In this document: in pieces, positions 1 to 8,979 of the stretch
Position numbering within the stretch: position 1 is the first letter of the stretch
How the letters are laid out: every line of letters starts with the position of its first letter
Assembly: GCF_011742875.1 (NCBI RefSeq)
Contig: NZ_JAAQTL010000001.1
Span: 2,976,001 to 3,040,000 of the forward strand
From: Luteibacter yeojuensis
GTDB taxonomy: Bacteria; Pseudomonadota; Gammaproteobacteria; Xanthomonadales; Rhodanobacteraceae
Length of the DNA: 64,000 nt
Direction of reading: 5' to 3'
Made by a program: the position numbers and the translations under genes
The notes under the pieces: model-generated
The model's database searches: none
What the model saw: the letters and a program-made list of their open reading frames with translations, nothing else
What the model was told of the DNA's origin: nothing

Positions 1-1
1 C

Positions 2-1258
2 CGTAGCAAGGATGTCTCGGCCGATGCGATCGCCGCGGCGCTGAACCAGAAGTTCGCTTCCATCCAGGACGCGTACATCGCGATCTTCCCGCCGCCGCCG
101 GTAAACGGTCTCGGTACGATCGGCGGCTTCCGCATGCAGATCGAGGATCGCGGCGGACTGGGCTTCGAGGAACTCTACAAGCAGACCCAGGGCATCATCG
201 GGGCCAGCCAGAAGACGCCGGAGCTCGCGCACCTGTTCACCAGCTTCCAGGTGAGCGTGCCGCAGTTCGACGCCGACGTGGATCGCGAGAAGGCGAAGTC
301 GGAAGGCATCGACCTGGGCGACGTGTTCCAGACGATGCAGGCCTACCTCGGCTCGCTCTACGTCAACGACTTCAACCGTTTCGGCCGCACCTACCAGGTG
401 AACGTGTCGGCGGAGCCGTCGTTCCGCCACGAGCCGTCCGACATCGTGGGCCTCAAGACCCGCAATGCCGCCGGCGACCTCGTGCCGCTGGGCTCGTTCC
501 TGACCGTGCGCCAGACCAACGGTCCGGACCGCGTGCAGCACTACAACGGCTTCCCCACCGCCGAGATCAATGGCGGCCCGGCACCGGGTTACAGCACGGG
601 CCAGGCGCAGGACGCGATGGAAGCGCTGGTGAAGGCGAACCTGCCGAACGGCATGAGCTACGAGTGGACGGAGCTGACCTACCAGCAGATCCTCGCCGGC
701 AATACCGCCGTGCTGGTGTTCCCCCTGTCGGTGCTGCTGGTGTTCCTCGTGCTGGCTTCGCTTTACGAGAGCCTGAGCCTGCCGCTGGCCGTGATCCTGA
801 TCGTGCCGATGGTGCTGTTGTCCGCGATCTTCGGTGTGTTCGTCACCGGCGGCGACAACAACATCTTTACCCAGATCGGCCTGATCGTGCTGGTGGGCCT
901 GGCGTGCAAGAACGCGATCCTGATCGTCGAGTTCGCCCGCGAGGCGGAGATCGAAGGCATGAACCGCGTCGACGCGGTGCTCGAAGCCGCCCGCCTGCGA
1001 CTGCGCCCGATCCTGATGACCTCGTTCGCCTTCATCATGGGCGTCGTGCCCCTGGTGACCTCGCACGGCGCGGGCGCGGAAATGCGCCATGCGATGGGCG
1101 TGGCGGTGTTCTCCGGCATGCTCGGCGTCACCTTCTTCGGCCTCATCTTCACCCCGCTCTTCTACGTGCTGATCCGCGCCTGGAACGAGCGCTCCGAGGC
1201 CCGCCGCCAGGCGCGCCGCGAGCGCCGCCTCCTCGCCCACGCGGCTCGGGAGTCCTGA
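2..1258 (+). CDS. RND efflux pump inner-membrane permease, 3' part (MexF/AcrB-type)
   Basis: The reading frame is open from the window edge, so the start lies upstream; about 418 C-terminal residues are present. The protein is the proton-driven inner-membrane pump of a tripartite RND drug exporter (HAE-1 family, closest in feel to MexF). The visible part covers the second periplasmic porter and docking region and then the last membrane block, including the stretch around 'FTQIGLIVLVGLACKNAIL', a hallmark of HAE-1 permeases, and the 'RLRPILMTS' loop. The tail is rich in Arg and Ala. One base separates its TGA from the ATG of the outer-membrane factor at 1260, so the two are one operon. The adaptor (MexE-like) gene is presumably just outside the window. 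The family is certain; the substrate cannot be told. Confidence 0.95.
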   Translation, partial: RSKDVSADAIAAALNQKFASIQDAYIAIFPPPPVNGLGTIGGFRMQIEDRGGLGFEELYKQTQGIIGASQKTPELAHLFTSFQVSVPQFDADVDREKAKSEGIDLGDVFQTMQAYLGSLYVNDFNRFGRTYQVNVSAEPSFRHEPSDIVGLKTRNAAGDLVPLGSFLTVRQTNGPDRVQHYNGFPTAEINGGPAPGYSTGQAQDAMEALVKANLPNGMSYEWTELTYQQILAGNTAVLVFPLSVLLVFLVLASLYESLSLPLAVILIVPMVLLSAIFGVFVTGGDNNIFTQIGLIVLVGLACKNAILIVEFAREAEIEGMNRVDAVLEAARLRLRPILMTSFAFIMGVVPLVTSHGAGAEMRHAMGVAVFSGMLGVTFFGLIFTPLFYVLIRAWNERSEARRQARRERRLLAHAARES

Positions 1259-1259
1259 T

Positions 1260-2693
1260 ATGACATCCATGTTCCGCAGTACCGCCCTGTTCGCGGCCCT
1301 CGTCCTCGCCGGTTGCGCGAGCGTGGGCCCCGACTACCACGCCCCCAAGGAAGCGCCGGTGACGTTGCAAGGCGTCGACGCCACCCACCAGGACAGCGCC
1401 GCGTTCCAGGCGCAGTGGTGGAAGCAGTTCGGCGACCCGACGCTGGACGCGCTCATCGTCCGCGCGGCGAAGAACGCGCCGGACCTGAAGATCGCGGTAG
1501 CGCGCCTCGCACAGGCGCGCGCCGCGCTGGGCACCGCGAAGTCGCAGCAGATCCCCGACATCGAGACCGGCGTGTCGTACCAGCGCAGCCGCGAACAACA
1601 GCCCGGCTTCAGCGACCGGCGCCAGACCGTGACGGCGTACCAGGCCGGCTTCGACGCCTCGTGGGAACTCGACCTGTTCGGCGGCATCCGCCGTTCGGTC
1701 GAGGCCGCCCGAGCCGACGCCGGTGCCGGCGAAGCGTCGTTGCGGGACGCGCAGGTGACGCTGTTCGCCGAGGTGGCTCGCAACTACTTCGACCTGCGCG
1801 GCACGCAGTTGCGCGTCGACGTGGCGAAGCGCGATATCGCCAACCAGCAGGATTCGCTCAAGGTGATCGCCGCCCGTGTCGACGTCGGCACGGGCGCCGA
1901 ACAGGACCTCGCCAGCGCGAAGGCCCGACTTGCCGCCGTGGAAGCGCAGCTCCCCGTGCTCGAGACCCAGGCCAGCGCCGACCGGTTCCGCCTCGCGGTA
2001 CTGCTTGGCGAACGACCCGGCGAACTGGATATCGACCTGTCGCCGGCGTCGTTCAAGCCGATCGACGCCACGCTCGCCATCGGCGGCGCGGATGAGGTCT
2101 TGCAGCGCCGTCCCGACATCCGCGTGGCGGAACGCGAGCTCGCCGCCGCGAATGCGCGCATCGGCGTGGCGAAGGCGGACTACTTCCCGCACATCTCCCT
2201 GGGCGGCTTCATCGGTTTCCTCGCCGGGCGCAGCAACGACTTCGGCGGTGCCGATTCGCGCGCGTGGTCGATCGCGCCGAGCATCTCGTGGTCCGGCCTC
2301 AACGTGCAGCGCGTGCGTTCCGGCGTGAAGGGCGCGGAAGCACGGGCCGACGAGGCACGCGCGAACTACGATCGCACGGTGCTCACCGCGTTGGAGGACG
2401 TCGACAACTCACTGGTCGCCTTCAACCGGCAGCGCGAGCGCGTCGAGAAGCTGGTGGTGCAGGCGAGCGAAAGCCGCCGCGCCGCCGGCCTGGCGAAGCT
2501 TCGCTACGACGCGGGCCGCACGGATTACCTGGAACTGCTTGACGCCGAGCGTACCCAGCTCGCGGCGGAAGACCAGCTGGCGGAAGCGGAAGCGGGCGTC
2601 AACCTGCGCGCGGTGCAGTTGTACAAGGCCCTGGGAGGCGGCTGGGAAGCCTGCGGCGACGACGCATGCAGCGAGGTAGCGAAAGTGCCATGA
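1260..2693 (+). CDS. RND efflux outer-membrane factor, NodT/OprN-type lipoprotein
   Basis: This 477-residue protein is the outer-membrane channel of the RND pump encoded just upstream. The N-terminus is a lipoprotein signal with a lipobox ending LAGC (Cys19), followed by 'GPDYHAP', the usual start of NodT-family channels. Two OEP repeats follow, with long helical stretches, the 'LFGGIRRSVEAARAD' segment and the 'LQRRPDIRVAEREL' segment that are conserved in this family. The start codon lies one base after the permease stop, and its own stop overlaps the next start (ATGA at 2690-2693), so permease, channel and the following SDR gene are probably co-transcribed. Length is normal for the family. 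Confidence 0.95.
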   Translation: MTSMFRSTALFAALVLAGCASVGPDYHAPKEAPVTLQGVDATHQDSAAFQAQWWKQFGDPTLDALIVRAAKNAPDLKIAVARLAQARAALGTAKSQQIPDIETGVSYQRSREQQPGFSDRRQTVTAYQAGFDASWELDLFGGIRRSVEAARADAGAGEASLRDAQVTLFAEVARNYFDLRGTQLRVDVAKRDIANQQDSLKVIAARVDVGTGAEQDLASAKARLAAVEAQLPVLETQASADRFRLAVLLGERPGELDIDLSPASFKPIDATLAIGGADEVLQRRPDIRVAERELAAANARIGVAKADYFPHISLGGFIGFLAGRSNDFGGADSRAWSIAPSISWSGLNVQRVRSGVKGAEARADEARANYDRTVLTALEDVDNSLVAFNRQRERVEKLVVQASESRRAAGLAKLRYDAGRTDYLELLDAERTQLAAEDQLAEAEAGVNLRAVQLYKALGGGWEACGDDACSEVAKVP

Positions 2694-3463
2694 GCGCGGC
2701 CAATGTTCATCGCCTGCCGGTGCAGGCCAGGCGGACCAAGACCGTCGCGGTGGAACCGCCGCTCAGCCAGCGCGTCGCGCTGGTGAGCGGCGCCAACCGC
2801 GGCATCGGCCTCGAGGTGGCGAAGCAGCTCGCCGCCAGCGGCGTCACGGTGTTCATGGGCATGCGCGAACCCGGCAAGGGCGAGAAGGTCGCCCGGGCGA
2901 TCCGCGAACTCGGTGGCGACGCGCATGCGATCCGCCTGAACGTGACGAAGCAGGACGATATCGACAAGGCCATCGCGCATATCGGCGATCACTTCGGCCG
3001 CCTCGACATCCTCGTGAACAACGCGGGCGGCTACTACGATCCCGACGGACGCCCTTCGACACCGGACCTGGACGTCATCCGCGGCGCGCTGGAGGTGAAC
3101 CTCATCGGCGCATGGTGCCTCACCGCCGCCGCCTTGCCGCTGATGAAGCGCCATGGCTACGGGCGCGTGGTGAACGTGTCGAGCGAGTGCGCGGTACGCG
3201 CGATATGCGGCGAGAACAGTCCCGCTTACCGTGTGTCCAAGGCGGCGCTCAATGCGTATACGCAGGTACTCGCGCGCGAAATGGCGGGCAGCGGCATCCT
3301 CGTCAACGCCGTCTGCCCGGGTTGGACCGCCACCGCCCTCGGCGGCAGCGGCGGCCGGCCAGCGGCGGAAAGCGCGGAAGGTGTCGTGTGGGCCGCGTTG
3401 CTTTCGGAACGCGAAGCATCGTCGGGCGAATTCTTTCGCGACCGCATGAAGATCGGCTGGTAA
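2690..3463 (+). CDS. SDR-family NAD(P)-dependent oxidoreductase
   Basis: This is a classical short-chain dehydrogenase of 257 residues. The cofactor loop GANRGIG is at residues 34-40, NNAG at 110-113, the catalytic serine in NVSS near 164-165 and YRVSK gives Tyr180 and Lys184. A start at 2690 (ATGA overlap with the outer-membrane factor) is preferred; an in-frame ATG at 2666 would add eight residues inside the upstream gene. A substrate-binding lid after the 'VCPGWTATALGG' segment fits carbonyl-reductase-like members. Its place at the end of an RND efflux operon suggests a role in handling a reactive carbonyl or quinone that the pump also deals with, but this is inference. Confidence 0.9.
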   Translation: MSAANVHRLPVQARRTKTVAVEPPLSQRVALVSGANRGIGLEVAKQLAASGVTVFMGMREPGKGEKVARAIRELGGDAHAIRLNVTKQDDIDKAIAHIGDHFGRLDILVNNAGGYYDPDGRPSTPDLDVIRGALEVNLIGAWCLTAAALPLMKRHGYGRVVNVSSECAVRAICGENSPAYRVSKAALNAYTQVLAREMAGSGILVNAVCPGWTATALGGSGGRPAAESAEGVVWAALLSEREASSGEFFRDRMKIGW

Positions 3464-3492
3464 CACCGACCCCGCCGTCGTGCCTGAGCGCT

Positions 3493-4656
3493 TCAGCGCG
3501 AAATGATATGCGCGAACCACTGCCAGCCGCGCAGCTTCGCGGTGATCAGTTTCACGCAGGTGAGCATCGGCACGGCGAGCAGCGCGCCGGGAATGCCCCA
3601 TAGCCAACCCCAGATCAACAGCCAGAGCAGGATCGCCACCGGGCTGAGCCGCGAGCGGCGGCCTTGCAGCATGGGTGTGATCAGGTTGCCTTCGATGGCA
3701 GTGATGCCGGCGAAGGTGGCTGCGGGAAGCAGTGCGGGGCCGAGTTCCTGGAAGTGCAGCACGCCGACGATGGCGAGTATGGTGGTGGTGGTGATGGCGC
3801 CCACGTAAGGAATGAAATTCGCGATCGCCGCGACGGAACCCCAGAGCAACGGATCCGGAACGCCATACAGGTAAAGCATGCCGGCGGTGATGAGGCCGAG
3901 CGTCACGTTGATCGCCGCCGTCAGCAGCAGGTAACTCGACACTTCGACCTGGATGCTTCGGACGATGCTCACCGTGTGTCGCTTGTACGAGAACGTGGGC
4001 GATATCTCGACGGCCCGTCGCAGGATTTCGTCGCCGTAGACGAGGAAGAAGAACACCAGCAGCGCGACCGTCAGGATGCTGGCGATCACCTTCGGCGCGC
4101 CCGCGACGACGTCCCATGCGGTGAAGGCGAAGCTGTTGGGACTCTGCGGCGCGTTGCGTGCCACGGTACCGCCCACGAGGGTCTGCGTGGCGCGACTGGC
4201 CGCCTCGATCTGCTGGGTCATCGGCTTGATCTTCGGCGCGAAGCTGCGCATCGCCGTCGGCGCCTCGTGGAACCAGTTGAGTGCCGGCGTGGAAAGCGTG
4301 GCCACCGCCCAGACGAGCCCCGTGCCGAGCAGGATCATGACGGTGACCGCGGCAAGCCAGCGCGGTATGCGCACACGAGCCGCAGCAGCGACGATCGGAT
4401 TGAGCGCGAGGCCGATGAAGCCTGCCAGCACCAGAGGCACGAGGATCGATTTGCCGATCGCCACCGTGTACAGCAGCGCCAGCAGGATGATGCCGGTGAG
4501 CGATATGCGGATGGCGCGGAGGTGCCGGCTGATGCGTCGCGTGCTCCGGCTGCTGCCAGGCCGGCGGCGCGACGGCGCGGCCAGCGTGGACACGGCGACG
4601 CCCGGCGCCGCGGTCGAAGGAAGCGGCGTGGGCAGCGGACTGGGAAAGTCGCTCAC
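3493..4656 (-). CDS. AI-2E family transporter (PerM/TqsA-type membrane protein)
   Basis: The 387-residue protein has a short proline-rich and basic cytoplasmic N-terminus and then the hydrophobic segment layout of the AI-2E/PerM exporter family: paired N-terminal helices, a central soluble region, and a C-terminal block including 'FIPYVGAITTTTILAIVGV' and 'GNLITPMLQGRR', which are family signatures. Members export autoinducer-2 or act as ion antiporters; the substrate here is unknown. The start is GTG at 4656, overlapping the stop of the upstream small membrane-protein gene (GTGA, 4653-4656), so it is translationally coupled and is the last gene of a short minus-strand operon. Confidence 0.9.
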   Translation of the reverse strand: MSDFPSPLPTPLPSTAAPGVAVSTLAAPSRRRPGSSRSTRRISRHLRAIRISLTGIILLALLYTVAIGKSILVPLVLAGFIGLALNPIVAAAARVRIPRWLAAVTVMILLGTGLVWAVATLSTPALNWFHEAPTAMRSFAPKIKPMTQQIEAASRATQTLVGGTVARNAPQSPNSFAFTAWDVVAGAPKVIASILTVALLVFFFLVYGDEILRRAVEISPTFSYKRHTVSIVRSIQVEVSSYLLLTAAINVTLGLITAGMLYLYGVPDPLLWGSVAAIANFIPYVGAITTTTILAIVGVLHFQELGPALLPAATFAGITAIEGNLITPMLQGRRSRLSPVAILLWLLIWGWLWGIPGALLAVPMLTCVKLITAKLRGWQWFAHIISR

Positions 4657-4970
4657 GGAACCTCGTCGGCGCCGTCGACGGCGTCGCTGGCAAATTCGCC
4701 GAGGAAGCTGCCGGCCGCGATGGACACGCCGTGTGCGATGAGATCGGCCACGCCACCGGCGACGACACCGCTCACACCCGGGACGGCGAGCGGGTTGAGC
4801 TTGACGTTGCTGAGCAGGAACCCGGAGCCGGCGGCGATGCCCAGCACGGTAAGCGGATGTTCGTAGCCACGCGCGATCAGCGCGGCGGCGGGGCGCACGG
4901 TGTCTTCCCGCGCGGCCGTGACCCGCGCACGCGCCGCGGCAACCTTCGCCATGTTGTTGAAAATGCCCAT
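4653..4970 (-). CDS. small glycine-rich membrane-associated protein, unknown function
   Basis: This 105-residue protein has no family that I recognise. It has a basic N-terminal helix (residues 1-35) and then alternating Ala/Gly-rich hydrophobic stretches (about 40-58 and 64-95) that could insert in or lie on the membrane. It sits between a YqjE-like protein and the AI-2E transporter, four bases after the former's stop region and overlapping the latter by GTGA. The setting, in a run of small stress-type envelope proteins, suggests a membrane-stabilising or ribosome-hibernation-type role like the YqjD group; this is inference. Confidence 0.75.
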   Translation of the reverse strand: MGIFNNMAKVAAARARVTAAREDTVRPAAALIARGYEHPLTVLGIAAGSGFLLSNVKLNPLAVPGVSGVVAGGVADLIAHGVSIAAGSFLGEFASDAVDGADEVP

Positions 4971-4974
4971 GCCG

Positions 4975-5457
4975 CTACTCCCCCGCCTGTTCGCCTTCCG
5001 CCTTGCCCCGCTGTCCCGCTTCCCGGGCCAGCGCGGCGACCTCCGCGCGCGTGGCGGGGAGGGTAAGCCAGTGCATGGCGCGGCGGAAGACGAGGATGGC
5101 GCCGACCAGCAACAGCAGCTGGAGTCCTGCCAGCACGGTGAGCGCCCACGCCCACGAACCGAACCATTGCGCCAGCCCCCATCCGGCCAGCGCCAGCAGG
5201 GTGAAGCCGAGTGCCACGGCGAAGACGATGGCGGCCAGGCCCATGAACAGCATCAGGACGATGCCGCTCCGCGCCAGGCCCAGTTCGGCCGAGAGCAGCT
5301 TCAGCTGCGCGGCGAAGAGGTCCTTGAGCCCCGCACCCAGGCGGCGGACGTCGTCCAGCCACGACGGTGCCGCAGGCTTCGCCCCGTCCGCGGCACCGCC
5401 CTCTCCGGGCATCGGATCATCCACGTTCTGTCGCCCCGAGGGACCGTCGTCCAGCAT
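4975..5457 (-). CDS. YqjE-like phage-holin-family membrane protein (DUF1469)
   Basis: The protein has 160 residues. After an acidic N-terminus and an amphipathic helix it shows two long hydrophobic hairpin segments (near residues 72-105 and 112-138), the layout of the YqjE/holin-superfamily-III proteins. The charged C-terminal tail is rich in Ala and Glu. In Escherichia coli yqjE lies beside yqjD, and the same pairing is seen here with the DUF883 protein encoded at 5482-5871. The job of these proteins is uncertain; they are inner-membrane proteins linked to stationary phase. Its stop is four bases from the start of the next gene, so they form one operon. Confidence 0.85.
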   Translation of the reverse strand: MLDDGPSGRQNVDDPMPGEGGAADGAKPAAPSWLDDVRRLGAGLKDLFAAQLKLLSAELGLARSGIVLMLFMGLAAIVFAVALGFTLLALAGWGLAQWFGSWAWALTVLAGLQLLLLVGAILVFRRAMHWLTLPATRAEVAALAREAGQRGKAEGEQAGE

Positions 5458-5481
5458 GCGCCAACCCCTTGGGGTGATGGA

Positions 5482-5871
5482 TCAGTTACGCAGGATGCGG
5501 CCAGCCAGCCAGCCGGCGGCGAGCGCCAGCGCGATCGACTGTACCGGTTTCTCCCTCACGTATTCGCGTGCGGTGTCCAGCCAGTCGTTGGTCTTGTCCA
5601 CGGCCTCGTCGTAGACCTCCTTGCCCCGCATCTTCACTTCCTCGGCCTTCTCGGCGGCGCGGGTGGCGCCGTGGGCGGCCTTGTCGGTGGCGGTGTGCAA
5701 GCTGTCCTCGACCCGGTCCGCCGCCCGGTCGACCGCGTCCTTCGTGCGTTCGACGGCGTCGGAGGTGGCCTGCTTCACTCGCTCGGCGCGTGCGTCGATG
5801 CGCTCGGCGGCCGAAACGGTGTTCGCGGCGGCGGTCGCGGCGTTGGCGACATGGTCGGCGGGCTTGTTCAT
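5482..5871 (-). CDS. YqjD/ElaB-like DUF883 protein
   Basis: The protein has 129 residues. It is a long, highly charged Ala/Lys/Glu/Asp helix with a heptad-like pattern, and ends in a glycine-containing transmembrane segment followed by 'GRILRN'. That is the architecture of the YqjD/ElaB/YgaM family, tail-anchored inner-membrane proteins that bind ribosomes in stationary phase in E. coli. The 'REYVREKPVQSIALALAAG' stretch before the end is diagnostic. It is first in the minus-strand run 5871 to 3493. An alternative reading as a plain LEA-like protein is less likely because of the C-terminal anchor. Confidence 0.88.
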   Translation of the reverse strand: MNKPADHVANAATAAANTVSAAERIDARAERVKQATSDAVERTKDAVDRAADRVEDSLHTATDKAAHGATRAAEKAEEVKMRGKEVYDEAVDKTNDWLDTAREYVREKPVQSIALALAAGWLAGRILRN

Positions 5872-5937
5872 GGACTTCTCTCCGGTACGGGGTCTGACAC
5901 GTTATGCCAAGAAAGGTGACGCCGGGGTCACGGGCCG

Positions 5938-6096
5938 CTAAACGCTGCGACCCCGGAAGAACGAAATGATGGCCAGGATCAGGAAGACGACGAACAGGAT
6001 CTTCGCGATGCCGGCTGCCGTGCCCGCGATACCGCCGAAGCCGAACACGGCGGCGATGATCGCGATGACGAGGAAGACGAGTGCGTAGTGCAGCAT
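5938..6096 (-). CDS. DUF1328 family small membrane protein (YtjA-like)
   Basis: This 52-residue protein begins [14 protein letters not shown] and ends with a short basic tail; two hydrophobic helices joined by the '[13 protein letters not shown]' turn match the DUF1328/YtjA family. The start at 6096 is supported by a GGAGAA ribosome-binding site seven bases upstream; a longer frame from 6150 has no such site. Members are stress-responsive (often osmotic or general-stress) envelope proteins of unknown mechanism. The gene stands alone but lies next to the YqjD-like gene, which fits a shared stress theme. Confidence 0.9.
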   Translation of the reverse strand: MLHYALVFLVIAIIAAVFGFGGIAGTAAGIAKILFVVFLILAIISFFRGRSV

Positions 6097-6211
6097 GGTA
6101 GGTTCTCCGTGGAGTGGCGCGGCACCATTAAAATCCCGCGCCCCGCGCAAGCCGCGTGAAGCCGTCCCCCGCCGCTCAATACTCGTTCAGCCTGCCGCCT
6201 TCACCGCGCCG

Positions 6212-6838
6212 TCACGCCTTGACCTTGGGGTTGAGCGAGTACGTGCCGGTGATGACGGCCTCGTCGACCACATGGCCTTTCATGACATCGCGGAGCTCGG
6301 CCAGCGAGAACCCCTTTTCCAGTGCCACCCTCGGCACGTCCAGCGCATACACGTGGAAATGATAATGATGCTTGATGGTGTCGTTCCACGGTGGGCACGG
6401 GCCATCGTAGCCGTGGTAGTGCCCTTCCATGTCGCGGTCGCCCTTGAACCACCCCGTATAGTCGTTGAGGCCCTGTACCGATCCCGGCGGGCCCACCGGA
6501 TCCTCTTTACCGCGGGGCACGATGCCCTCGCCGCAGGCGCCCTCGCCCAGCTCGCGGCATTCCACCGGGATGTTGGCCATCAGCCAGTGGACGAACTCCA
6601 CGCGCGGCAGGTCGCGGCGGACCTCGCGGCCCTCCACGTTGACGTCGTCCGGCTTCGACGGCACATCGGTGTCGATCACCGCGATGACGAAGGATGCCGC
6701 CGTGGCCGGCACTTCGGTCCAGGCCAGGTGCGGCGTCATGTTGCCGGCGGGCTTGATGTGCTCGTCGCCCGGTTCCATGAACGCGAATTTGGCCGGAATC
6801 GCTTTGCCGTTCTCGAAGCTGTCGCTCTTGAGGCGCAT
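6212..6838 (-). CDS. YbhB/YbcL-family (PEBP, Raf kinase inhibitor-like) protein
   Basis: The 208-residue protein has the phosphatidylethanolamine-binding-protein fold of bacterial YbhB/YbcL proteins. Signs are 'GDEHIKPAGNMTPHLAWTEV' near the start, 'FVIAVIDTDVPSKP' with the ligand-pocket DxDxP-type motif, 'VEFVHWLMANIP' and 'YDGPCPPWNDTIKHHYHFHV'. The cellular ligand of the bacterial proteins is not established. There is no signal peptide, so it is cytoplasmic. It follows the dehydrogenase gene by 13 bases on the same strand and is probably co-transcribed with it. Confidence 0.92.
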   Translation of the reverse strand: MRLKSDSFENGKAIPAKFAFMEPGDEHIKPAGNMTPHLAWTEVPATAASFVIAVIDTDVPSKPDDVNVEGREVRRDLPRVEFVHWLMANIPVECRELGEGACGEGIVPRGKEDPVGPPGSVQGLNDYTGWFKGDRDMEGHYHGYDGPCPPWNDTIKHHYHFHVYALDVPRVALEKGFSLAELRDVMKGHVVDEAVITGTYSLNPKVKA

Positions 6839-6851
6839 GGGTGTCTCCTTC

Positions 6852-7943
6852 TTATTTCTTGTAGGTCACGCGATAGATGGCGCCATTGTCGTCATCGCTC
6901 ACCAGCAGGCTGCCGTCGGGCAGCGGCTGCACGTCCGCCGGGCGCCCGGACACCTCTTCATCCTTGAGGAAACCTTCCACGAGCGGCTCGTAGCTCACCA
7001 CCTTGTTGCCGTTGAGGCGCACGGTCATCACCCGGTACCCGGATTTCGCCGACCGGTTCCACGAACCGTGCTCGGCGACGATGAGGGCCCCGTGCCAGGC
7101 GGCGGGGAACTGCTTGCCGTTGTAGAAACGCAGGCCCAGTGCGGCGACGTGAGGGCCCAATTTCAGCACGGGCGGCGTGTAGTCCTTGCAGTCCTTGCCC
7201 TTGCCGAATTCCGGATCGAGGGTGTCGCCCTGGTGGCAGTACGGGTAGCCGAAGTGCTCGCCGGCCTTCGTGACGTGGTTGAGCTCGTCGTTGGGCACGT
7301 CGTCGCCCAGCATGTCGCGGCCGTTGTCGGTGAACCACAGCGTCTTGTCGGTCGGCCGCCAGTCGAAACCCACGCTGTTGCGGATGCCCCTCGCCACGGT
7401 TTCCACGCCGCTGCCGTCCGGATTCATGCGCAGCATCTGTGCGAAGCCCTCGTCGCCGCGGTCGCAGATGTTGCAGGGTGCGCCGACGGGAACGTAAAGC
7501 TTGCCGTCCGGACCGAACGCGATGAACTTCCAGCCGTGCGCCGTCTCGGTATGCAGCTTGTCGGTGATCACTTCCGGCTTCGGCGGCGCGTCGAGGTGGT
7601 TCTCGATGTCGCGCAGCACGTAGATCCGGCTCACGGCCGACACATAAAGGTCGCCCCCGTGGAAGGCGACGCCGACGGGAAGCTTCAATCCGGTGGCCAG
7701 CGTCCGCACTTTCTCGACGGAACCGTCCGGCGCGTAGCTGACGGCGTAAACCTTGCCGGCATCGTTCGAGCCGACGAAAACCGTGTTCTTCGCGCCGAGC
7801 GCCATTTCGCGCGCGTTGGGCACCTGGTCGGTCCAGACGGCGATGTGGAACCCGGGAGGAACCTTCAGCGAGGCCATGTCCGGCGTGGCGGCGAAGGCGG
7901 AAGGGGCGAGGAGAGCGAGGGCGAGAACGAAAGCACTACGCAT
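6852..7943 (-). CDS. secreted glucose/sorbosone dehydrogenase-like protein (PQQ-type beta-propeller)
   Basis: The protein has 363 residues with a clear Sec signal peptide (cleavage after 'APSAFA', about residue 19), so it is periplasmic. The mature part is the six-bladed beta-propeller of the soluble PQQ sugar dehydrogenase/L-sorbosone dehydrogenase group, with 'GDLYVSAVSRIYVL', 'GPDGKLYVPVG', 'RGIRNSVGFDW' and 'WFTDNGRDMLGDD' motifs. Members oxidise sugars or aldoses using PQQ, but many have no proven activity. The start is supported by an AAGGAG site eight bases upstream. The pair with the PEBP-like gene is a likely two-gene operon. Confidence 0.88.
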   Translation of the reverse strand: MRSAFVLALALLAPSAFAATPDMASLKVPPGFHIAVWTDQVPNAREMALGAKNTVFVGSNDAGKVYAVSYAPDGSVEKVRTLATGLKLPVGVAFHGGDLYVSAVSRIYVLRDIENHLDAPPKPEVITDKLHTETAHGWKFIAFGPDGKLYVPVGAPCNICDRGDEGFAQMLRMNPDGSGVETVARGIRNSVGFDWRPTDKTLWFTDNGRDMLGDDVPNDELNHVTKAGEHFGYPYCHQGDTLDPEFGKGKDCKDYTPPVLKLGPHVAALGLRFYNGKQFPAAWHGALIVAEHGSWNRSAKSGYRVMTVRLNGNKVVSYEPLVEGFLKDEEVSGRPADVQPLPDGSLLVSDDDNGAIYRVTYKK

Positions 7944-7977
7944 GGACGGACTCCTTGAGGGTGGGGGCCCGCCAGGT

Positions 7978-8979
7978 TCAGCGGGTGATGGCGTCGAATC
8001 GCGCTGCGATGTAGTCGTCGGTGAAGCTGGTCATGCCGTAATCGCGAATGAAACCGCAGTGGCCGCCGTAGGTCGCGATGTCCAGTTCGACGTTCGGCGG
8101 CACGCGCAGCTGGTCGAACGCCGCGACCGGGATGACGGGATCGTCGCGCGAGGTGAGGATGGTGGCCGGCAGGTGCAGGTCCATCAACCGGTCGCCGGCG
8201 ACGGAGTAGCCGTCGAGGTAAGCCTCGAGCGAACCGAAGTCCGTATGGCGAAGCACCAGCGAACGGGTCAGGTCGCGCATGTTCTGGCGCAGTTCGTCCA
8301 GCTCGAAGTAGGTCTGGTGCGGGAAGGCCTGCTGCTTCAGGCGCAGCGAGCGGCGCCATTTCTGCATGAAGTAGGCCTGGTAGAACCAGGGCGCCTCGCT
8401 CTCCAGCGAGAACAGGCCTTCGCTGGGATCGACGATCGGGCACACCGCCAGCACGTAGTCGACCGGCACGCCCAGCGACGGGGCCAGCATGCCGGCGCGC
8501 AGCGCGAAGTTGCCGCCGAGCGAAAAGCCGGCGACGCCGATGGCCCTCGCGGGGAACATGCGCGCGATCTCGCCCATCGCCGCCACGACCTCGTCGATGC
8601 GGCAGGAGTGGAACAGCGCTTCGTTCAGGCCGTGGCTGTCGCCGTGGTCGCGGAAGTTGAGGCGGAAGATGTCCCAGCCTTCCTCGAGGAGCCGGCTACC
8701 CGTCTGCAATACATAAGTGGAGTCGACACTGCCTTCCCAGCCGTGGAACAGGATGGCGAGCCCGCGCGACTCCCGGCCGGTGCGCTGGGCGGTGAAGCGC
8801 CCGCTCAGGCGATCGCCGTGACCGACATCGACCAGGACTTCCTGCGCGTTTTCCTGCACGCGATGCGCCCGGCGGGGCAGCAGGCGGCGGCGGATGCCGC
8901 TGGACGACAGCATCGTCTGGATATGGCCGCTGCGCAGCGGCCACGGCGGCTGGAAGTCGGAACCCATCGGCAGGTTCAT
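7978..8979 (-). CDS. YheT-family alpha/beta hydrolase
   Basis: This 333-residue hydrolase begins 'MNLPMGSDFQPPWPLRSGHI', the typical opening of the YheT/EMB8 family ('PP.WLR.GH.QT'). It has the nucleophile elbow GFSLGGN, 'FHGWEGSVDS' near the oxyanion region, 'VISRDDPVIP'-like text (here TSRDDPVIP) with the acid and 'YGGHCGF' with the catalytic His. Family members are esterases or short-chain lipid hydrolases with unclear substrates. The start is fixed by the ATGA overlap with the acyltransferase stop at 8976-8979. The frame stays open far upstream but that part is an out-of-phase shadow of the acyltransferase gene. Confidence 0.92.
   Translation of the reverse strand: MNLPMGSDFQPPWPLRSGHIQTMLSSSGIRRRLLPRRAHRVQENAQEVLVDVGHGDRLSGRFTAQRTGRESRGLAILFHGWEGSVDSTYVLQTGSRLLEEGWDIFRLNFRDHGDSHGLNEALFHSCRIDEVVAAMGEIARMFPARAIGVAGFSLGGNFALRAGMLAPSLGVPVDYVLAVCPIVDPSEGLFSLESEAPWFYQAYFMQKWRRSLRLKQQAFPHQTYFELDELRQNMRDLTRSLVLRHTDFGSLEAYLDGYSVAGDRLMDLHLPATILTSRDDPVIPVAAFDQLRVPPNVELDIATYGGHCGFIRDYGMTSFTDDYIAARFDAITR

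Noticed and set aside
1149..2192. 347-codon minus-strand frame opposite the outer-membrane factor gene
   Set aside because: Typical GC-rich shadow: Arg-rich, no domain, no RBS; the plus strand has a lipoprotein channel with full family motifs.
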